DNA of 8,839 bases from JAUWCW01 sp030609125 [NCBI: Candidatus Rokuibacteriota bacterium]. Its GTDB lineage: Bacteria; JAUVQV01. Positions 1-6,033 of the stretch are shown piece after piece; the first letter of the stretch is position 1; each line of letters begins with the position of its first letter. Below the pieces are notes generated by a model. That model had not been told where the DNA came from and did not search any database. It was given only the letters and a program-made list of their open reading frames with translations. Position numbers and translations under genes: made by a program. Location: contig JAUWCW010000067.1 of the NCBI GenBank assembly GCA_030609125.1, forward strand, positions 1 to 8,839, in the 5' to 3' direction.

Positions 1-1
1 A

Positions 2-664
2 GTCACCAAGAACTATCGCCAGGGAGACCTTGATGTTCATGCCCTTCGGGGCCTCGATCTGACAATCGGCACGGGGGAATTCACCACCCTCTGCGGCCCG
101 TCGGGCTCGGGCAAGACGACGGCCCTCAACCTCATCGGCGCTTTGGACAGACCGACGTCGGGGACGGTCCTGCTGGAGGGCAGGGACCTGGGCGCCTTGG
201 ACCGCCAGGCCCTGAGCCGCATCAGGCGCGACCGGATAGGGTTCGTTTTCCAGGCCTACAACCTGATGCCGGTGCTGACGGCTTACGAGAATGCCGAGAT
301 CGTCATGTCCCTCCAGGGGGTTCCGGAAACGGAGCGGCGCGGCCAGGTTATGGCCGTCCTCAGGGAAGTCGGCCTGGAGGGGATGGAGAACCGCCGTCCC
401 GACCAGCTCTCGGGGGGGCAGCAGCAGCGGGTGGCGATCGCCCGGGCCATCGCCTCGCAGCCGGCGGTCGTGCTCGCCGACGAGCCGACGGCCAACGTCG
501 ATTCAGAGACGGCCGACAACCTCCTTGAGATCATGGAGAGGCTCAACAGGGAGCACAACGTGACTTTTCTTTTCTCCACGCACGACCCGCGTGTGATGGC
601 GCGCGCCCGCCGCGTGGTGAGGCTGGTGGACGGACGGGTGGACAGCGACGAAACCAAGCCCTAG
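2..664 (+). CDS. ABC transporter ATP-binding protein, LolD/MacB class (5' end outside window)
   Basis: This is the nucleotide-binding subunit of an ABC transporter; it hydrolyses ATP on the cytoplasmic face to power a membrane partner. The frame is open from the window edge, so only the first few residues are missing (220 seen; the family is usually about 225-235). Visible motifs, counted from the first complete codon, are Walker A GPSGSGKTT at about 32-40, the Q-loop in VFQAYNLMP near 84, the signature LSGGQQQR at about 136, Walker B VVLADEPT at about 156 followed by an N-V-D D-loop, and the H-loop STHD near 194. The compact single domain and the AYNLMPVLTAYEN region fit the MacB/LolD/FtsE group, which works with FtsX-like permeases on lipoproteins, peptides or cell-wall tasks. 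No permease is visible, so the substrate is unknown; it probably lies upstream. The stop overlaps the stop of the antisense hisC relic in a shared CTAG. Confidence 0.93.
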   Translation, partial: VTKNYRQGDLDVHALRGLDLTIGTGEFTTLCGPSGSGKTTALNLIGALDRPTSGTVLLEGRDLGALDRQALSRIRRDRIGFVFQAYNLMPVLTAYENAEIVMSLQGVPETERRGQVMAVLREVGLEGMENRRPDQLSGGQQQRVAIARAIASQPAVVLADEPTANVDSETADNLLEIMERLNREHNVTFLFSTHDPRVMARARRVVRLVDGRVDSDETKP

Positions 665-762
665 ATTTTCATTTCCTTGTCGGTGCCGATGGTGACGCGC
701 AGGTGCTTGCCGATCCGGGGGCGGTCGCAATGGCGCACGAGCACGCCGTGATCTCGAAGCCG
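661..762 (-). pseudogene. hisC: hisC C-terminal relic (histidinol-phosphate aminotransferase fragment)
   Basis: Read on the minus strand, 33 codons encode RLRDHGVLVRHCDRPRIG followed by KHLRVTIGTDKEMKI and a stop. This matches the conserved C-terminal block of HisC-type aminotransferases (pattern GhLVRxhxxPRIxxxLRhTIGTxxEM), which holds the substrate-phosphate-binding arginine in LR(V/I)T. Nothing upstream in this frame looks like the rest of the aminotransferase: it runs into Gly/Ser-rich codons, then into the promoter of the next gene. The last 10 or so residues normally found after GTxxEM are also missing. It is best read as a decayed remnant of an inverted hisC copy left by deletion or rearrangement. 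The stop codon shares the palindrome CTAG with the converging ABC gene. A short coincidental match is possible but unlikely given about 30 family-like residues in order. Confidence 0.6.
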
Positions 763-794
763 GGAGGAGCCGGAGCCGCTGCCGGCAGACGGCA

Positions 795-823
795 TTGACA
801 TTCCCCGTCCCTGGCGGTAAAGA
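795..823 (+). promoter_or_regulatory. Predicted sigma-70 promoter for the hemolysin III-like gene
   Basis: A perfect -35 TTGACA (795-800) is followed after 17 nt by a poor -10 TAAAGA (818-823, 3 of 6 consensus). The start of transcription would be near 830. That leaves a leader of about 39 nt if the GTG at 869 is used, but only about 9 nt for the ATG at 839, so it also supports the later start. Confidence 0.45.
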
Positions 824-868
824 GTTTTTGCGGGATCGATGGAATGTCTATTCATGGGGAGCAAAGCG

Positions 869-1519
869 GTGGAAGGTGTAAGCGCGCAAGCACAATCCTA
901 CTCGCTCGGTGAGGAGATAGCCAACGCAGCCACCCACAGCATCGGCGTCGCGCTCAGCATCGCCGCGCTGGTGCTCCTTGTGATCTTCGCCGGCCGGACG
1001 GAGGACTCCTTCCGCATGGTGAGCAGCATCACGTTCGGCTCGAGTCTTGTCTTCCTCTATCTGGCCTCCACTCTTTATCATGGGCTTACGTCACTGAGGG
1101 CCAAACGCATCTTCAAGGTCTTCGATCACGCGGGCATCTACCTGCTCATCGCCGGATCGTATACGCCCTTCACGCTCGTTACGCTCCGCGGCCCCGTGGG
1201 CTGGACGCTGCTCGGTATCGTGTGGGTGCTGGCCGTCACCGGCATTGTGACCGAAGTTTTCTGGGTGGACCGCCCGCGGTGGCTCTCGGCCCTTGTCTTC
1301 ATCGGCATGGGATGGATAGGCATCCTTGCCGTGAAGCCGTTGGCGGCGGCGCTGCCGCAAGGCGGACTGTGGCTGCTTGTGGCGGGCGGTCTTGCGTACA
1401 CCGCCGGCACGATTTTCTATCTCCTCAAGAGCATTCCGTACATGCATGCCGTCTGGCACCTGTGGGTAATCGGCGGAAGTGTGTGCCACGTGCTCGCTGT
1501 CCTGCTTTACGTCCTGTAA
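869..1519 (+). CDS. Hemolysin III family (PAQR-type) integral membrane protein
   Basis: This is a seven-helix membrane protein of the HlyIII/YqfA branch of the PAQR superfamily (relatives of adiponectin and progestin receptors). Bacterial members are uncharacterised or linked to membrane lipid homeostasis; the hemolysin name is historical. Diagnostic pieces are EEIANAATHSIG near the N-terminus, STLYHG (Ser67, His71), DHAGIYLLIAGSYTPF (Asp86), and the last-helix HAVWH (His193, His197) with GSVCH. The Ser/His/Asp plus HxxxH set matches the metal-dependent ceramidase-like site of PAQR proteins. The length of 216 aa is typical. GTG 869 is preferred because GGGGAG lies 7 nt upstream; ATGs at 839 and 854 would add 10 or 5 residues but lack a good ribosome-binding site. 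It appears to be monocistronic. CAGGAT...ATCCTG (1534-1550) after the stop is a weak hairpin without a T-run. Confidence 0.88.
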   Translation: MEGVSAQAQSYSLGEEIANAATHSIGVALSIAALVLLVIFAGRTEDSFRMVSSITFGSSLVFLYLASTLYHGLTSLRAKRIFKVFDHAGIYLLIAGSYTPFTLVTLRGPVGWTLLGIVWVLAVTGIVTEVFWVDRPRWLSALVFIGMGWIGILAVKPLAAALPQGGLWLLVAGGLAYTAGTIFYLLKSIPYMHAVWHLWVIGGSVCHVLAVLLYVL

Positions 1520-1739
1520 GCGGGGAATCATGTCAGGATTCTGCATCCTGCCACTGTGAGCCGGCCGGGGATTTGTCGGAAAGGTAAAGGCCGGACCGGA
1601 AGGGCAGGCTGAAAGTTTCTGTTGCTTTTCCGGCCAGGATGATTTATGTTCCCCCCGTAACAAACAAGTCACCAGATCATGGATTAGTCCCTCCCCGAAA
1701 GAAGCGGCTTTTCCCCACGAACAACCGGAAGGAGCACTC
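1520..1739. other. Intergenic region between hemolysin III-like gene and helicase
   Basis: This 220-nt stretch has no convincing gene on either strand. It holds a weak hairpin (1534-1550, six base pairs, no T-run) just past the upstream stop. It also holds a poor promoter-like pair, TTGCTT (1622-1627) and TATGTT (1645-1650) with 17-nt spacing, which could start a leader of roughly 80 nt for the helicase. Nothing else is seen. Confidence 0.4.
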
Positions 1740-2987
1740 TTGCAGTTCAACGCATTCGGTCTTCACAAACGTATTCTGACCGCCATCGAAAAGGTCGGTT
1801 ATACGGAACCCACGGAAATTCAGAAACTTGCGATTCCCAAGGCCCTCGAGGGCCGCGACATCATGGGCCTCGCTCAGACGGGAACGGGCAAGACGGCGGC
1901 GTTCGCTCTGCCTTTCCTGCAGAGCCACCTCACGTCGGCCCGGGGCCGCATCAGAGTCCTCGTTCTTGCTCCGACGCGTGAGCTCGCCGACCAGATCAAC
2001 GACGCAGTCAAGACCTTGGGCGTCCACACTCCCCTCAGGTCGACGGCCGTCTACGGCGGCGTCAACATCGCCCGGCAGATCAAGACCTTCGAGCGCGGGG
2101 TGGAGATAGTCGTCGCCTGCCCGGGACGACTCCTCGATCACATCGGCCGCGGAACCGTCGATCTCTCGCACGTCGACTGCCTCGTGCTGGACGAGGCGGA
2201 CCGCATGTTCGACATGGGATTCCTCCCCGATATCAAGAAGATCCTGAATGTCCTCCCGCGCAGGCGGCAGACCATGCTTTTCTCGGCCACTATGCCTCAG
2301 GAGATCCGCCGCCTGACTGAGAAGATCCTTCGCTCGCCCGAGACCGTTCAGGCCGGAGCCCTGGCGCCGGCGAGCTCGGTGTCCCATGCGCTCTATCCTG
2401 TTGCGGAGAGCCGTAAGAGCGGCCTGCTTATGGAGATCCTCCGCCGCAGCGAGACGGAGTCGGTCATCGTCTTCACCCGCACGAAGCACCGTGCGCGCAG
2501 AGTGGCGCGGCAGCTCGAAAAGGCCGGGCACCCGGCGACGTCCCTGCAGGGTAATCTCTCGCAGAACCAGAGGCAGCGCGCCATCGAGGGCTTCCGCAGC
2601 GGGCGGTACACGATCATGGTTGCTACGGATATCGCCTCGCGCGGCATCGATGTGTCGCAGGTCTCGCACGTCATCAACTACGACGTTCCCGACACCGTCG
2701 AGGCCTACACGCACCGCATCGGCCGCACGGGCCGCGTTGAAAAGACCGGTGACGCCTTCACCTTTGCAACGAACGAGGACCGCTCCATGATTAGCGCCAT
2801 TGAACGGGTGCTCGGCGAACTGATTCCCCGCCGCGACATGGAAGGCTTCGCGAGCACAGTGGAAACCCAGGCCGGCAGGAACGGTGCGGCGGCCGGGAAG
2901 CGTCCCCGGGGGGCAGTTTCGCAGCGGCCCCGTCGTTACCCACGGAAGAACGAGCGCAGCGGACGGCCCCAAAGTCAAGTCGCCTGA
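1740..2987 (+). CDS. DEAD-box ATP-dependent RNA helicase, RhlE-like
   Basis: This is an ATP-driven RNA helicase that remodels RNA in ribosome assembly, RNA decay or the cold response. All core motifs are present: Q motif (FxAFGL...PTEIQ, residues 6-28), motif I AQTGTGKT (45-52), Ia PTRELA (78-83), Ib as CPGR (127-130, where most members have TPGR), motif II DEAD (151-154), SAT (182-184), motif V ATDIASRGID (295-304) and motif VI HRIGRTGR (325-332). A basic, low-complexity tail of about 40 residues rich in Arg and Lys follows and probably adds RNA affinity. The length of 415 aa is normal for RhlE-like proteins. The start is TTG at 1740, with GGAAGGAG ending 5 nt upstream; an ATG start would cost the Q motif. 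A cold-shock protein and an RRM protein lie downstream, so an RNA-chaperone role is plausible. It ends 23 nt from the converging minus-strand gene. Confidence 0.95.
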   Translation: MQFNAFGLHKRILTAIEKVGYTEPTEIQKLAIPKALEGRDIMGLAQTGTGKTAAFALPFLQSHLTSARGRIRVLVLAPTRELADQINDAVKTLGVHTPLRSTAVYGGVNIARQIKTFERGVEIVVACPGRLLDHIGRGTVDLSHVDCLVLDEADRMFDMGFLPDIKKILNVLPRRRQTMLFSATMPQEIRRLTEKILRSPETVQAGALAPASSVSHALYPVAESRKSGLLMEILRRSETESVIVFTRTKHRARRVARQLEKAGHPATSLQGNLSQNQRQRAIEGFRSGRYTIMVATDIASRGIDVSQVSHVINYDVPDTVEAYTHRIGRTGRVEKTGDAFTFATNEDRSMISAIERVLGELIPRRDMEGFASTVETQAGRNGAAAGKRPRGAVSQRPRRYPRKNERSGRPQSQVA

Positions 2988-2989
2988 CC

Positions 2990-3005
2990 CCGGCACGAAA
3001 GCCGG
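2990..3005. terminator. Possible hairpin between convergent genes
   Basis: CCGGC (2990-2994) and GCCGG (3001-3005) can form a 5-bp stem with a 6-nt loop in the 23-nt gap between the helicase and the converging minus-strand gene. There is no T-run, so this is a weak bidirectional terminator at best. Confidence 0.2.
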
Positions 3006-3010
3006 AGATC

Positions 3011-3367
3011 TCAAGCGTATTTCATAGAGACTTCGTAGGCCATGTCCGCATGTACGGCGGAGGGATCCTTGTTTTCACAGCGGAGCTCACCTTTGGCCGA
3101 TGTCTTATGATTCCGGATCATCATGGTTATGACCCGCGTCAGGTCGAGCCCGCCATCAACACACCCCTCGCCCAGGCAGCTCATTCTGAAGAAGGCATGA
3201 CTCCCGGGATAGAAATTCAAGGTCCTCAGCAGTGAAGTAGTCCCTTCCTTGACGTATTTCATCCTGACGACAATGTTTGCCACCTCGGGAAAACGATCGG
3301 ACATCAACCCTGCGTCAAGCTTCTGCCGCAACCGTTCTTCCCGCGCCTCGTTTTTTCTGTTGTACAC
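3011..3367 (-). CDS. Conserved hypothetical protein, 118 aa, Cys-containing
   Basis: I do not recognise a function. The protein begins with a charged helical segment (MYNRKNEAREERLRQKLD), then a mixed alpha/beta body with FPEVANIVVRMKY, TLNFYPGSHAFFRMSCLGEGCVDGGLDLT and a C-terminal MAYEVSMKYA strand. I associate this arrangement with small uncharacterised proteins of Geobacter-like bacteria. Cys64, Cys69 and Cys97 with His87 and His106 could bind a metal, but this is a guess. The coding strand is well supported: a GTG start at 3367 with AAGGAG 4 nt upstream, and a near-consensus promoter about 120 nt further up. No signal peptide or membrane helix is seen. It is divergent from the cold-shock leader and convergent with the helicase. 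Confidence 0.8.
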   Translation of the reverse strand: MYNRKNEAREERLRQKLDAGLMSDRFPEVANIVVRMKYVKEGTTSLLRTLNFYPGSHAFFRMSCLGEGCVDGGLDLTRVITMMIRNHKTSAKGELRCENKDPSAVHADMAYEVSMKYA

Positions 3368-3420
3368 GTTTCTCCTTACTCGCTACCTTTTTTGCATTCC
3401 GCACGGTCAAAGCCGGCGGG

Positions 3421-3459
3421 AAAAAGTCCCGGCAGCCTCTGGCAGGCCCCGAGGGACTT
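3421..3459 (-). terminator. Possible leader terminator/attenuator upstream of the 118-aa gene
   Basis: Transcribed from the minus-strand promoter, the RNA would contain AAGUCCC...GGGACUU (arms 3453-3459 and 3424-3430), with an inner GCCT/AGGC stem and five Us at the end of the outer stem. This lies between the promoter and the start codon. A competing pairing, CGGG/CCCG around 3417-3431, overlaps the right arm. The short U-run followed by CCC makes it a modest terminator. Confidence 0.35.
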
Positions 3460-3488
3460 GAAGGAACCAGTGGACGAGAACAGGTATC

Positions 3489-3517
3489 ATCATAATACCT
3501 CCGGGCGATTACGTCAA
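3489..3517 (-). promoter_or_regulatory. Near-consensus sigma-70 promoter for the 118-aa gene
   Basis: On the minus strand TTGACG (3517-3512) and TATGAT (3494-3489) each match consensus at 5 of 6 positions, with an ideal 17-nt spacer. Transcription would start near 3482 and give a leader of about 115 nt. Confidence 0.7.
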
Positions 3518-3582
3518 AAATATAATGACCAGTCCTCCCGGGCCTCTTCCTCGGTTGCTTGATGGTGCAGTCGAGAAAGAAG

Positions 3583-3611
3583 TTGCTTTTCCCTGAACAT
3601 TCGTTTATATT
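3583..3611 (+). promoter_or_regulatory. Predicted promoter for the cold-shock leader or small RNA
   Basis: TTGCTT (3583-3588) and TATATT (3606-3611) are separated by 17 nt; the -10 matches 5 of 6 positions and the -35 matches 3. Transcription would start near 3618. The transcript first meets the terminator at 3666-3706, then the cold-shock gene at 3810. Confidence 0.5.
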
Positions 3612-3617
3612 TCAAGA

Positions 3618-3706
3618 GATTAATTGTGCAGTATCTGTTCGCAGACGAGAATAGTACAGAAGATAAGCCGCACAATCCTCTCAAATGGCTGTGCGGCTCT
3701 TTTTTT
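3618..3706 (+). ncRNA. Candidate attenuator leader (or ~90-nt small RNA) upstream of the cold-shock gene
   Basis: No coding frame is seen here, yet a promoter and a strong intrinsic terminator bracket about 90 nt. The RNA has a UUCG tetraloop hairpin (TCTG-TTCG-CAGA, 3634-3645). ATTGTGC (3623-3629) can pair with GCACAAT (3670-3676), which overlaps the left arm of the terminator. The two pairings exclude each other, as in transcription attenuators. Either this is a regulated leader of the cold-shock gene, giving a 5' UTR of about 190 nt (long leaders are known for cspA-type genes), or it is a free-standing small RNA. Confidence 0.4.
3666..3706 (+). terminator. Strong intrinsic terminator inside the cold-shock leader
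   Basis: AGCCGCACA (3666-3674) and TGTGCGGCT (3690-3698) form a perfect 9-bp stem with a 15-nt loop, followed by C and seven Ts (3700-3706). No gene on the plus strand ends nearby, which points to a leader terminator or the end of a small RNA. Confidence 0.8.
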
Positions 3707-3730
3707 GGACTGTAAGCGGACAGACTGCCA

Positions 3731-3787
3731 ACCCGGGCGGCCGGTGGTTATCCGGGTCTTTCAATGAAGTAGTTCCCCTGGGGGAAC
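3731..3787 (+). promoter_or_regulatory. Structured 5' leader hairpins before the cold-shock ribosome-binding site
   Basis: Two stems are visible: ACCCGG/CCGGGT (3731-3736 with 3752-3757) and GTTCCCC/GGGGAAC (3772-3778 with 3781-3787; the tight turn would open to a 4-nt loop). The second ends 7 nt before AAAGGAG. Structured leaders that control translation by temperature are known for cspA; that role here is inferred. Confidence 0.4.
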
Positions 3788-3809
3788 AAAGCGCAAAGGA
3801 GCAGTGAAA

Positions 3810-4010
3810 GTGGCACAGGGAACAGTGAAGTGGTTTAATGCGGACAAGGGTTTTGGTTTTATCACTCAGGATGAGGGGGGCGACGTTTTCGTTCACCATT
3901 CCGCAATCAAGGGAGAAGGCTTCAAGTCTCTTGATGAGGGGGCACGTGTCGAGTTCGATGTCGTCCAGGGCACCAAAGGGCCGGCCGCTGAAAACGTGAC
4001 CGTCCTCTAA
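3810..4010 (+). CDS. Cold-shock domain protein (CspA family)
   Basis: This is a 66-residue single cold-shock domain, a five-stranded OB-fold that binds single-stranded RNA and DNA and melts RNA secondary structure. It shows [15 protein letters not shown] (RNP1 core KGFGFI, residues 13-18) and DVFVHHSAI (RNP2, 26-30), and ends in AAENVTVL as is usual. The GTG at 3810 is chosen because AAAGGAG ends 8 nt upstream and gives the family-typical [10 protein letters not shown]; the in-frame GTG at 3804 would sit only 2 nt from the same site. It is followed by its own strong terminator and preceded by a long structured leader, so it is probably monocistronic and regulated after initiation. Whether it is induced by cold cannot be told from sequence. 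Confidence 0.96.
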   Translation: MAQGTVKWFNADKGFGFITQDEGGDVFVHHSAIKGEGFKSLDEGARVEFDVVQGTKGPAAENVTVL

Positions 4011-4024
4011 GATCTTATGTTTGG

Positions 4025-4063
4025 AAGAGCCATGCCCGGCATCCCGCGGGGCATGGCTCTTTT
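4025..4063 (+). terminator. Intrinsic terminator of the cold-shock gene
   Basis: AAGAGCCATGCCC (4025-4037) and GGGCATGGCTCTT (4049-4061) form a perfect 13-bp stem with an 11-nt loop, ending in a short T-run, 14 nt after the stop. The A-rich left end also makes it partly bidirectional. Confidence 0.9.
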
Positions 4064-4113
4064 CCTGTGTGTGGCAAAATGACAACAGCGCATGCTGAAG
4101 AGCGAGGTGTGAA

Positions 4114-4491
4114 TTGACTGTGAAACTGTATGTCGGAAATCTGTCCTACACTACCATGGAAGAGGGCCTGCGTTCGCTCTTTGACCAGTCCGGGACGGTG
4201 ACCAGCTGTGAGCTGATGCTCGACAAGTTCACGGGGAAGTCCCGGGGATTCGCCTTCGTGGAGATGTCCTCCCGGGAAGAGGCGGGCCGGGCGGTCGAAC
4301 AGTTCAACGATTACGAGTTCGAGGGCAGGAAACTGGTTGTGAACGAAGCACGTCCGCGAGAAAGCCGCGGTCCGGGAGGCTATCCCGGCGGGCCATCAGG
4401 CGGCGGCGGGTATGGCGGCGGGCGCAAATCCGGCAAAGGCAGCCGCCGGGGATCTCGCAGCGCTAAACGCGACAAGAAGGCCTGCTGGTAG
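4114..4491 (+). CDS. RRM-domain RNA-binding protein with Gly/Arg-rich tail
   Basis: This is a small RNA-binding protein of the bacterial Rbp type. A single RRM fills residues 4-80, with RNP2 KLYVGNL (4-10) and RNP1 KSRGFAFV (42-49), including the aromatic residues that stack on RNA bases. The tail (81-125) is Gly-rich and then basic (GGYPGG, GGGGYGGG, RKSGKGSRRGSRS), which resembles RGG-like flexible RNA-binding tails. The start is TTG at 4114, with GAGGTG at 4104-4109; GTG at 4120 (MKLYVGNL) is nearly as good and would shorten the protein by two residues. It lies 50 nt after the terminator of the cold-shock gene, so it should have its own promoter, which I cannot place confidently. Known relatives in cyanobacteria are cold-induced; the role here is inferred from neighbours. 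Confidence 0.93.
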   Translation: MTVKLYVGNLSYTTMEEGLRSLFDQSGTVTSCELMLDKFTGKSRGFAFVEMSSREEAGRAVEQFNDYEFEGRKLVVNEARPRESRGPGGYPGGPSGGGGYGGGRKSGKGSRRGSRSAKRDKKACW

Positions 4492-4665
4492 AAACTGCAA
4501 CTGTTCCCTCGCCGGAGAAGAACCAAACGTCCTGCATGTAAGAGTCAGAAGCTGCCCCTCCTCCCGGGCAGCCCGTTGCGCCCGGGCACCCCACCTTCCA
4601 TCACTTATCGTCTATTCTACCTCCCGTGGTGCCTTTTCCAACGAAGGGCAGCAGCGGCCGGGTGG

Positions 4666-4696
4666 TTGACAACCCGCGGCCCATGCGGACAATACT
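4666..4696 (+). promoter_or_regulatory. Predicted promoter for serC
   Basis: A perfect TTGACA (4666-4671) is followed by AATACT (4691-4696, 4 of 6) after a long 19-nt spacer. The start of transcription would be near 4703, about 65 nt before the serC ATG. The rest of the 276-nt gap (4492-4767) holds only a T-less 7-bp hairpin, GCTGCCC/GGGCAGC (4551-4572). Confidence 0.4.
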
Positions 4697-4767
4697 TATC
4701 GTGAGCATCCCGGCGGGCTGCAGGCAATCCCGTCGTAACCTTTCAAATCTCGGAGGAGAGCGGATTC

Positions 4768-5850
4768 ATGGGTCGAGTTTTCAATTTCAGCGCGGGGCCG
4801 GCGGCGATCCCGCAGGAGGTCCTGGAGAGGGCGCAGAACGAGATGCTGGACTGGCGCGGTTCCGGCATGTCCGTGATGGAGATGAGCCACCGCGGCAGGG
4901 AGTTCGTCTCCATAGCGGAAAAGGCCGAGCAGGACCTGCGGGAGCTCATGGAGATACCGTCCGGGTACAAGGTGCTCTTTCTGCAGGGAGGCGCGTCCGC
5001 CCAGTTTGCCATGATCCCCATGAACCTTCTGGCGGGGAAAAAGAGCGCCGACTACATCAACACCGGCGCGTGGTCGAAAAAGGCCATCAAGGAGGCCGGC
5101 CGGTTCTGCGAGGTGGGGATTGCGGCCTCGTCGGAGACGGGTGGTTTCGCCCGGGCTCCGGCGCAGGGGGAGCTGAGGCTGAACCCCGAGGCAGCCTATG
5201 TTCACTACACCCCGAATGAGACGATCGGGGGCGTGGAGTTTCCCTACGTCCCCGACACTGGCTCGGTGCCGCTGGTGGCGGACTTTTCCTCCACCATCCT
5301 TTCCCGGCCCTTGGACGTCTCCCGCTTCGGCCTCATCTATGCCGGGGCGCAGAAGAACATCGGGCCCGCCGGCATAGCGGTGGTGATAGTCCGTGAAGAC
5401 CTTCTCGGTCGCGCTCCGGAGGGCACGCCGGCAATGTTTGACTACAAGACCCACGCCGACAGCGGCTCCATGTACAACACGCCGCCCACCTACCCCTGGT
5501 ATGTCGCGGGGCTGGTCTTCGACTGGCTGAAGCGCAACGGCGGGCTTTCGGCCATGGCGGAGGTCAACGGGCGCAAGGCGAAGAAGCTCTACGAGGCCAT
5601 CGACTCGTCGGGGTTCTACAGCAATCCCGTCGAGTTGGTGTCCCGCTCCTGGATGAACGTTCCCTTCACCCTTGCGAAACCGGAACTCGATGCGGGCTTT
5701 CTCAGGGAGGCCGCCGGAGAGGGGCTGGTCACGCTCAAGGGACACCGTTCCGTGGGCGGCATGCGGGCCAGCATTTACAACGCCATGCCCGAGGAGGGCG
5801 TCGACGCCCTCCTCGCCTTCATGAAGGAGTTTGAAAGGCGCAACGGCTAG
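4768..5850 (+). CDS. serC: Phosphoserine aminotransferase
   Basis: This PLP enzyme converts 3-phosphohydroxypyruvate and glutamate to phosphoserine and 2-oxoglutarate, the second step of serine synthesis in the cytoplasm. At 360 aa it has the family's usual length. The N-terminus RVFNFSAGPAAIP is diagnostic, followed by SHRGREF (substrate-binding His41/Arg42), GGASAQF (74-80, PLP phosphate), Trp102 (ring stacking), ADFSS (Asp172, pyridine nitrogen), and YAGAQKNIGPAG with the Schiff-base Lys196. SMYNTPPT and the C-terminal GHRSVGGMRASIYNAMP block complete the set. The ATG at 4768 follows GGAGGAG by about 10 nt. The stop codon lies within the CTAG that borders the palindromic element; without that element the next gene would begin 6 nt later, suggesting a former operon. 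No serA or serB is in the window. Confidence 0.98.
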   Translation: MGRVFNFSAGPAAIPQEVLERAQNEMLDWRGSGMSVMEMSHRGREFVSIAEKAEQDLRELMEIPSGYKVLFLQGGASAQFAMIPMNLLAGKKSADYINTGAWSKKAIKEAGRFCEVGIAASSETGGFARAPAQGELRLNPEAAYVHYTPNETIGGVEFPYVPDTGSVPLVADFSSTILSRPLDVSRFGLIYAGAQKNIGPAGIAVVIVREDLLGRAPEGTPAMFDYKTHADSGSMYNTPPTYPWYVAGLVFDWLKRNGGLSAMAEVNGRKAKKLYEAIDSSGFYSNPVELVSRSWMNVPFTLAKPELDAGFLREAAGEGLVTLKGHRSVGGMRASIYNAMPEEGVDALLAFMKEFERRNG

Positions 5851-6024
5851 CCCGGAAATTTCATGAGCCATCTGCTGCGAGCGCGGATATCACGCAATCT
5901 CAAGGTATTTTCTTGTCTCACGACCTCGCGGTGCTTCAGCACCGCTTCACCCGCTCAACCGTGCAAAGCCCTTGATCTTACGTAATCTCCACGCTCTCGC
6001 AACGAAGTTCATGAAATATCCAGG
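5851..6024. mobile_element. MITE-like palindromic element with CTAG flanks
   Basis: The space between serC and the next gene is filled by one long imperfect inverted repeat. Its ends, CCCGGAAATTTCATGAGC (5851-5868) and, on the minus strand, CCTGGATATTTCATGAAC (6024-6007), match at 15 of 18 positions. Similarity continues inwards (GCGAG/GCG, GGA-AT, ACG-AA, TCAAGG on both arms) to a perfect central hairpin, GCGGTGC-TTCA-GCACCGC (5928-5945). CTAG flanks both sides (5847-5850 and 6025-6028), as a 4-bp target duplication would. CTAG is a palindrome, so the repeat can also be read as extending through it. There is no coding capacity, so it is a non-autonomous element or an intergenic palindromic repeat. 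Copy number and the helper transposase are unknown. Confidence 0.6.
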
Positions 6025-6033
6025 CTAGGGGCC

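Noticed and set aside
1677-3014. 445-codon open frame on the minus strand opposite the helicase
   Set aside because: The plus strand holds every DEAD-box motif; the opposite frame is low-complexity, Arg/Asp/Leu-rich and arises from GC-biased codon use.
3521-3526. Perfect TATAAT on the plus strand as a promoter
   Set aside because: There is no -35-like hexamer at 16-18 nt and no extended -10; it overlaps the -35 flank of the better-supported minus-strand promoter.
4551-4572. GCTGCCC/GGGCAGC hairpin as the terminator of the RRM gene
   Set aside because: No T-run follows and it lies 60 nt past the stop, so termination is not supported.
4696-5871. 391-codon open frame on the minus strand opposite serC
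   Set aside because: serC is complete and unmistakable on the plus strand; the antisense frame resembles no known family.
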